Source: Nitrospirota bacterium
GTDB lineage: Bacteria > Nitrospirota > Thermodesulfovibrionia > Thermodesulfovibrionales > SM23-35
Reading direction: 5' to 3'
Length of the DNA: 8,654 nucleotides
Assembly (NCBI GenBank): GCA_016212245.1
Contig: JACRGU010000106.1
Location: 1 to 8,654 of the forward strand
In this document: piece by piece, positions 7,208-8,654 of the stretch
Position numbering within the stretch: the first letter of the stretch is position 1
How the letters are laid out: each line of letters opens with the position of its first letter
Notes under the pieces: generated by a model
Databases searched by the model: none
Seen by the model: only the letters and a program-made list of their open reading frames with translations
What the model was told of the DNA's origin: nothing
Position numbers and translations under genes: made by a program

Positions 7208-7851
7208 TTAGATTTGCCCCTGAAGGCTATCCTTTTATTTTTGGATTTCTTCTCGCTACAGTTATAGCTTTAGCAGCCCATTTCACTTTTCACTTTTCAC
7301 TTTTCACTTTTTGCTTCTTTTTTGGTCTGACAATCTTTATGGCCTTTTTCTTCAGGGACCCTGAAAGAAAAATTCCAGAAGGTGAAGGACTTTTTGTATC
7401 TCCAGCGGACGGTAAAGTGATACTTATTAAGGATGTATATGAGGAGGATTATCTGGAAGCTGATATACTGGAGATAAGCATATTCATGTCACCGGTGAAT
7501 GTCCATGTTAACAGAGCTCCCTGTGACGGGATTGTTGAATCTGTAGTTCATGCCTCCGGTAAATTTCTATTAGCTTTTAAACATGAGGCATCATTACAGA
7601 ATGAGAATATTACCATGCTACTTAATACAAAATATGGTAAAATCCTTGTCCGCCAGGTGGCTGGATTTCTTGCAAGAAGGGCTGTCTGTAATGCAAAACC
7701 AGGTGATACCCTGAAGAAAGGGCAGCGTTACGGAATCATCAAATTCGGCTCAAGGCTTGATGTATATCTGCCAAAGGATACTAAAATTATGGTTAAGTTA
7801 GGTGATAAGGTGAAGGCAGGCGAGACGGTGATAGGGACTAAGATGTCATAA
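7204..7851 (+). CDS. psd: Phosphatidylserine decarboxylase proenzyme (short, class II type)
   Basis: This pyruvoyl enzyme decarboxylates phosphatidylserine to phosphatidylethanolamine at the inner membrane. The 215-aa length fits the short bacterial/archaeal type. A hydrophobic N-terminal region (about 9-50) ends at FFRDPERKIP. Then come SPADGKV (D69) and SPVNVHVNRAPCDG (H101). The self-cleavage site is in IKFGSRLDVYLP, where S183 should become the pyruvoyl group after the G182-S183 bond is cut, giving a beta chain and a short alpha chain. D69, H101 and S183 are the likely residues for self-processing. The start is GTG 7204, overlapping the ilvC stop as GTGA, with no good separate Shine-Dalgarno, so translation is probably coupled to ilvC. 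Residues about 26-36 (HFTFHFSLFTF), inside the membrane segment, are encoded by a heptanucleotide repeat. No pssA follows. Confidence 0.95.
   Translation: MIRFAPEGYPFIFGFLLATVIALAAHFTFHFSLFTFCFFFGLTIFMAFFFRDPERKIPEGEGLFVSPADGKVILIKDVYEEDYLEADILEISIFMSPVNVHVNRAPCDGIVESVVHASGKFLLAFKHEASLQNENITMLLNTKYGKILVRQVAGFLARRAVCNAKPGDTLKKGQRYGIIKFGSRLDVYLPKDTKIMVKLGDKVKAGETVIGTKMS
7281..7308 (-). repeat. TTTCACT heptanucleotide tandem array within psd
   Basis: Four perfect, contiguous copies of TTTCACT lie at 7281-7308, followed by a diverged TTTTGCT. The reverse-complement unit is AGTGAAA, fitting the same loose AGT-start pattern as the arrays in the RND gene. It is translated in frame as alternating Phe with His, Thr, Ser and Leu, placed in the membrane-spanning part of the enzyme, where composition matters more than exact sequence. 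Confidence 0.95.
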
Positions 7852-7867
7852 AAGCCGCAGAAAGAGG

Positions 7868-7896
7868 TTGACAATCCTGTATTATTGTATTACTAT
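7868..7896 (+). promoter_or_regulatory. Strong sigma70-type promoter for the toxin-antitoxin pair
   Basis: A perfect -35 TTGACA (7868-7873) is followed after exactly 17 bp by TACTAT (7891-7896, four of six matches to TATAAT). Between them lies an 8-bp direct repeat, TGTATTAT then TGTATTAC (7878-7893), that could be a binding site. Transcription would start close to 7903, inside a palindrome, leaving a leader of about 15 nt that contains the Shine-Dalgarno AGGAGG (7905-7910), 7 nt before ATG 7918. Confidence 0.75.
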
Positions 7897-7908
7897 CCTA
7901 CAGTAGGA
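7896..7908. promoter_or_regulatory. Candidate operator palindrome at the antitoxin transcription start
   Basis: TCCTAC-A-GTAGGA is a perfect 6-bp inverted repeat around one central base. It overlaps the last base of the -10 box, the expected +1 and the first bases of the Shine-Dalgarno. A protein bound here would block transcription. Type II antitoxins usually repress their own promoter, so the AbrB-fold product of the next gene is the natural candidate. The assignment is an inference from position and symmetry. Confidence 0.45.
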
Positions 7909-7917
7909 GGTTCATAA

Positions 7918-8193
7918 ATGGCGACAACAGTCAAAGTCAGGGAGAAATACCAGATAACAATACCAGAGGAAGTAAGAAAAAAGGTTTCTCTTGAGATAGG
8001 TGAGCGTGTTGAGGTTGATGTGAGAGAAGGGCTGATTGTAATCAGACCTGTTATAGAGATCCCCAGAGACCAGGCGTGGTTCTGGACAAAGGAGTGGCAG
8101 GGACAAATCGCTCAATCTATGAAAGACCTCAGGAAGGGGAAGGTAAAGGTTTTTAAATCTGTGAAAGAGGCCAGAAAGTACTTTGGCGACTAA
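7918..8193 (+). CDS. AbrB/MazE-fold (SpoVT-AbrB) antitoxin
   Basis: This 91-aa protein has an N-terminal swapped-hairpin DNA-binding domain at about 4-45. The motif V-R-E-K-Y-Q-I-T-I-P-E-E-V-R is followed by L-E-I-G-E-R-V-E-V-D and a closing strand GLIVIRPV, the classic SpoVT-AbrB pattern. The tail (about 52-91) has DQAWFWTKEWQ, then DLRKGKVKVFKSVKEA. I recognise the W-T-x-E-W-Q ... D-[IL]-x-x-G-[KR]-V-x-x-F-x-S-V arrangement from antitoxins paired with RelE/ParE toxins, where the tail wraps around the toxin. It should neutralise the product of the next gene, which starts 11 bp before its stop, and probably represses its own promoter. ATG 7918 follows AGGAGG at ideal spacing. Confidence 0.9.
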   Translation: MATTVKVREKYQITIPEEVRKKVSLEIGERVEVDVREGLIVIRPVIEIPRDQAWFWTKEWQGQIAQSMKDLRKGKVKVFKSVKEARKYFGD

Positions 8194-8443
8194 TATAGTC
8201 ATCCCTGATACGGTTCTTAAAAGGATTAATGACCTTCCAAAAGAAATTAGGATAAAATTCTGGGAGCAGATCGAAAGGTTAATCGGTAATCCCTCTCATC
8301 CAGGTTTGAGAAATGAGAAACTAAAGGGTACTGACCAATGGGCATTCAGCATCACAATAAACTATAGGGCAACATATATTAGAGATAAAATGAGTATCAT
8401 TATTACAGCCATTGGAACGCACAAGGATGTGCTTGGAAAGTAG
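8183..8443 (+). CDS. RelE/ParE-superfamily toxin, TTG start
   Basis: This 86-aa protein has the usual compact toxin layout: two N-terminal helices (about 9-35, VLKRINDLPKEIRIKFWEQI) and then a beta-sheet. The element HPGLRNEKLKG (39-49) matches the H-P-x-L-R-x-x-K-L-K-G of RelE-like toxins. It is followed by WAFSITINYRATYI, with R62 in the usual strand, and a final ITAIGTHKDVL (H80), like the family 'IGTHDEVY' ending. Most likely it is a ribosome-dependent mRNA endonuclease; a ParE-like gyrase poison is possible, because the superfamily is hard to split by sequence. The frame has an upstream TGA at 8162 and no ATG or GTG near the N-terminus, so TTG 8183 is the only standard start. It overlaps the antitoxin by 11 bp and has no clear Shine-Dalgarno, so translation probably depends on antitoxin translation. 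Confidence 0.85.
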   Translation: MATNIVIPDTVLKRINDLPKEIRIKFWEQIERLIGNPSHPGLRNEKLKGTDQWAFSITINYRATYIRDKMSIIITAIGTHKDVLGK

Positions 8444-8460
8444 AAGTGGTATAAAGCATT

Positions 8461-8489
8461 TTGACAGATGTTGATTAATGTTGTAACAT
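8461..8489 (+). promoter_or_regulatory. Candidate promoter 1 for the downstream partial gene
   Basis: A perfect -35 TTGACA (8461-8466) is followed after 17 bp by TAACAT (8484-8489, four of six matches). It starts 18 bp after the toxin stop. The inverted repeat AATGTT-GT-AACATT (8477-8490) covers the -10, and a direct repeat ATGTTG (8468-8473, 8478-8483) lies in the spacer, so the site could be repressed. Confidence 0.5.
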
Positions 8490-8490
8490 T
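8477..8490. promoter_or_regulatory. Small inverted repeat over the -10 of candidate promoter 1
   Basis: AATGTT and AACATT are perfect 6-bp arms separated by GT. The repeat sits exactly on the TAACAT -10 element, a typical place for an operator. It is short and AT-rich, so chance is a real possibility. Confidence 0.35.
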
Positions 8491-8520
8491 TTGAAAATAT
8501 GGAAGAAAAGACTGTATAAA
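8491..8520 (+). promoter_or_regulatory. Candidate promoter 2 for the downstream partial gene
   Basis: TTGAAA (8491-8496) and TATAAA (8515-8520), each five of six matches to consensus, are 18 bp apart. Transcription would start near 8527, only a few bases before ATG 8535, giving a nearly leaderless message. Together with the upstream candidate this suggests the final gene is transcribed separately from the toxin-antitoxin pair. No terminator is visible between them. Confidence 0.4.
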
Positions 8521-8534
8521 AAAAGAGATAGAAG

Positions 8535-8654
8535 ATGAAAGGGTACATATTTGCATGCACCGACAAGACAGAGAAAGAATGTTTTGAGCGCATGCTTTTT
8601 TCAACCAATAAGCTGTATGCGGATAATGTACTGCAAATAAAAAATGGTGATTTA
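8535..8654 (+). CDS. Partial gene: N-terminus of a possible DCD-domain protein
   Basis: An open frame runs from ATG 8535 to the window end, giving 40 codons, so the 3' end is missing. The protein begins MKGYIFACTDKTEKEC, then FERMLFSTNKLYADNVLQI and KNGDL. The spacing G-[YF]-I-F-x-C-x-x-x-T-x-x-E-C-x-x-x-x-L-F-...-Y-...-V-x-x-I-K-x-G-D resembles the start of the DCD (development and cell death) domain, known mainly from plant stress proteins and thought to be PUA-like; I believe prokaryotic relatives exist. The usual next block (L-F-L-Y-N) would lie just beyond the window. Only a weak AGAGA Shine-Dalgarno (8524-8528) precedes it. Function is unknown. Confidence 0.5.
   Translation, partial: MKGYIFACTDKTEKECFERMLFSTNKLYADNVLQIKNGDL

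Noticed and set aside
8321..8608. Minus-strand frames across the toxin and the following gap
   Set aside because: They are antisense to the toxin and to the last gene, rich in Cys, Phe and Ser as shadows of AT-rich DNA are, and have no recognisable motif.

Overview
The window looks like a chromosomal stretch of a Gram-negative, moderately AT-rich bacterium. All convincing genes are on the + strand and tightly packed. Two envelope-spanning efflux systems (RND and EmrAB types) imply an outer membrane. The ilvC-psd pairing, the codon use and the many short heptanucleotide repeats remind me of Nitrospirota or Desulfobacterota-type genomes, but this placement is an impression and cannot be settled from the window.

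Positions 1-6104 hold an efflux operon: the end of an RND membrane-fusion (adaptor) protein, a full RND inner-membrane pump overlapping it by 14 bp, an EmrA/HlyD-type adaptor 13 bp later and, after a 99-bp gap filled by a palindromic repeat element, an EmrB-type 14-helix MFS exporter. No outer-membrane TolC-like gene is in view. It could lie upstream, or both pumps could share one channel.

Positions 6105-7851 hold a housekeeping pair with its own likely promoter: ilvC (ketol-acid reductoisomerase, branched-chain amino acid synthesis) and psd (phosphatidylserine decarboxylase), joined by a 4-bp GTGA overlap. The KARI has an unusual cofactor loop that starts with Glu and lacks the usual phosphate-binding Arg and Ser, which suggests NADH preference. 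The pssA gene that often follows psd is absent.

Positions 7852-8654 look accessory. A strong promoter with a palindrome at the start of transcription drives an AbrB/MazE-fold antitoxin and an overlapping RelE/ParE-like toxin whose only standard start codon is TTG. A second promoter region then leads to a gene cut off by the window end, whose first 40 residues resemble a DCD (development and cell death) domain.

The most distinctive structural signal is a set of tandem repeats with a 7-nt period but different sequences. They lie inside the RND pump gene (three adjacent arrays), at its 3' end, in the upstream adaptor and in the membrane segment of psd. In one orientation nearly all units fit a loose pattern RGTNNVR. 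They are translated in frame and sit where the proteins can tolerate them. A nested palindrome fills the gap between the emrA-like and emrB-like genes.
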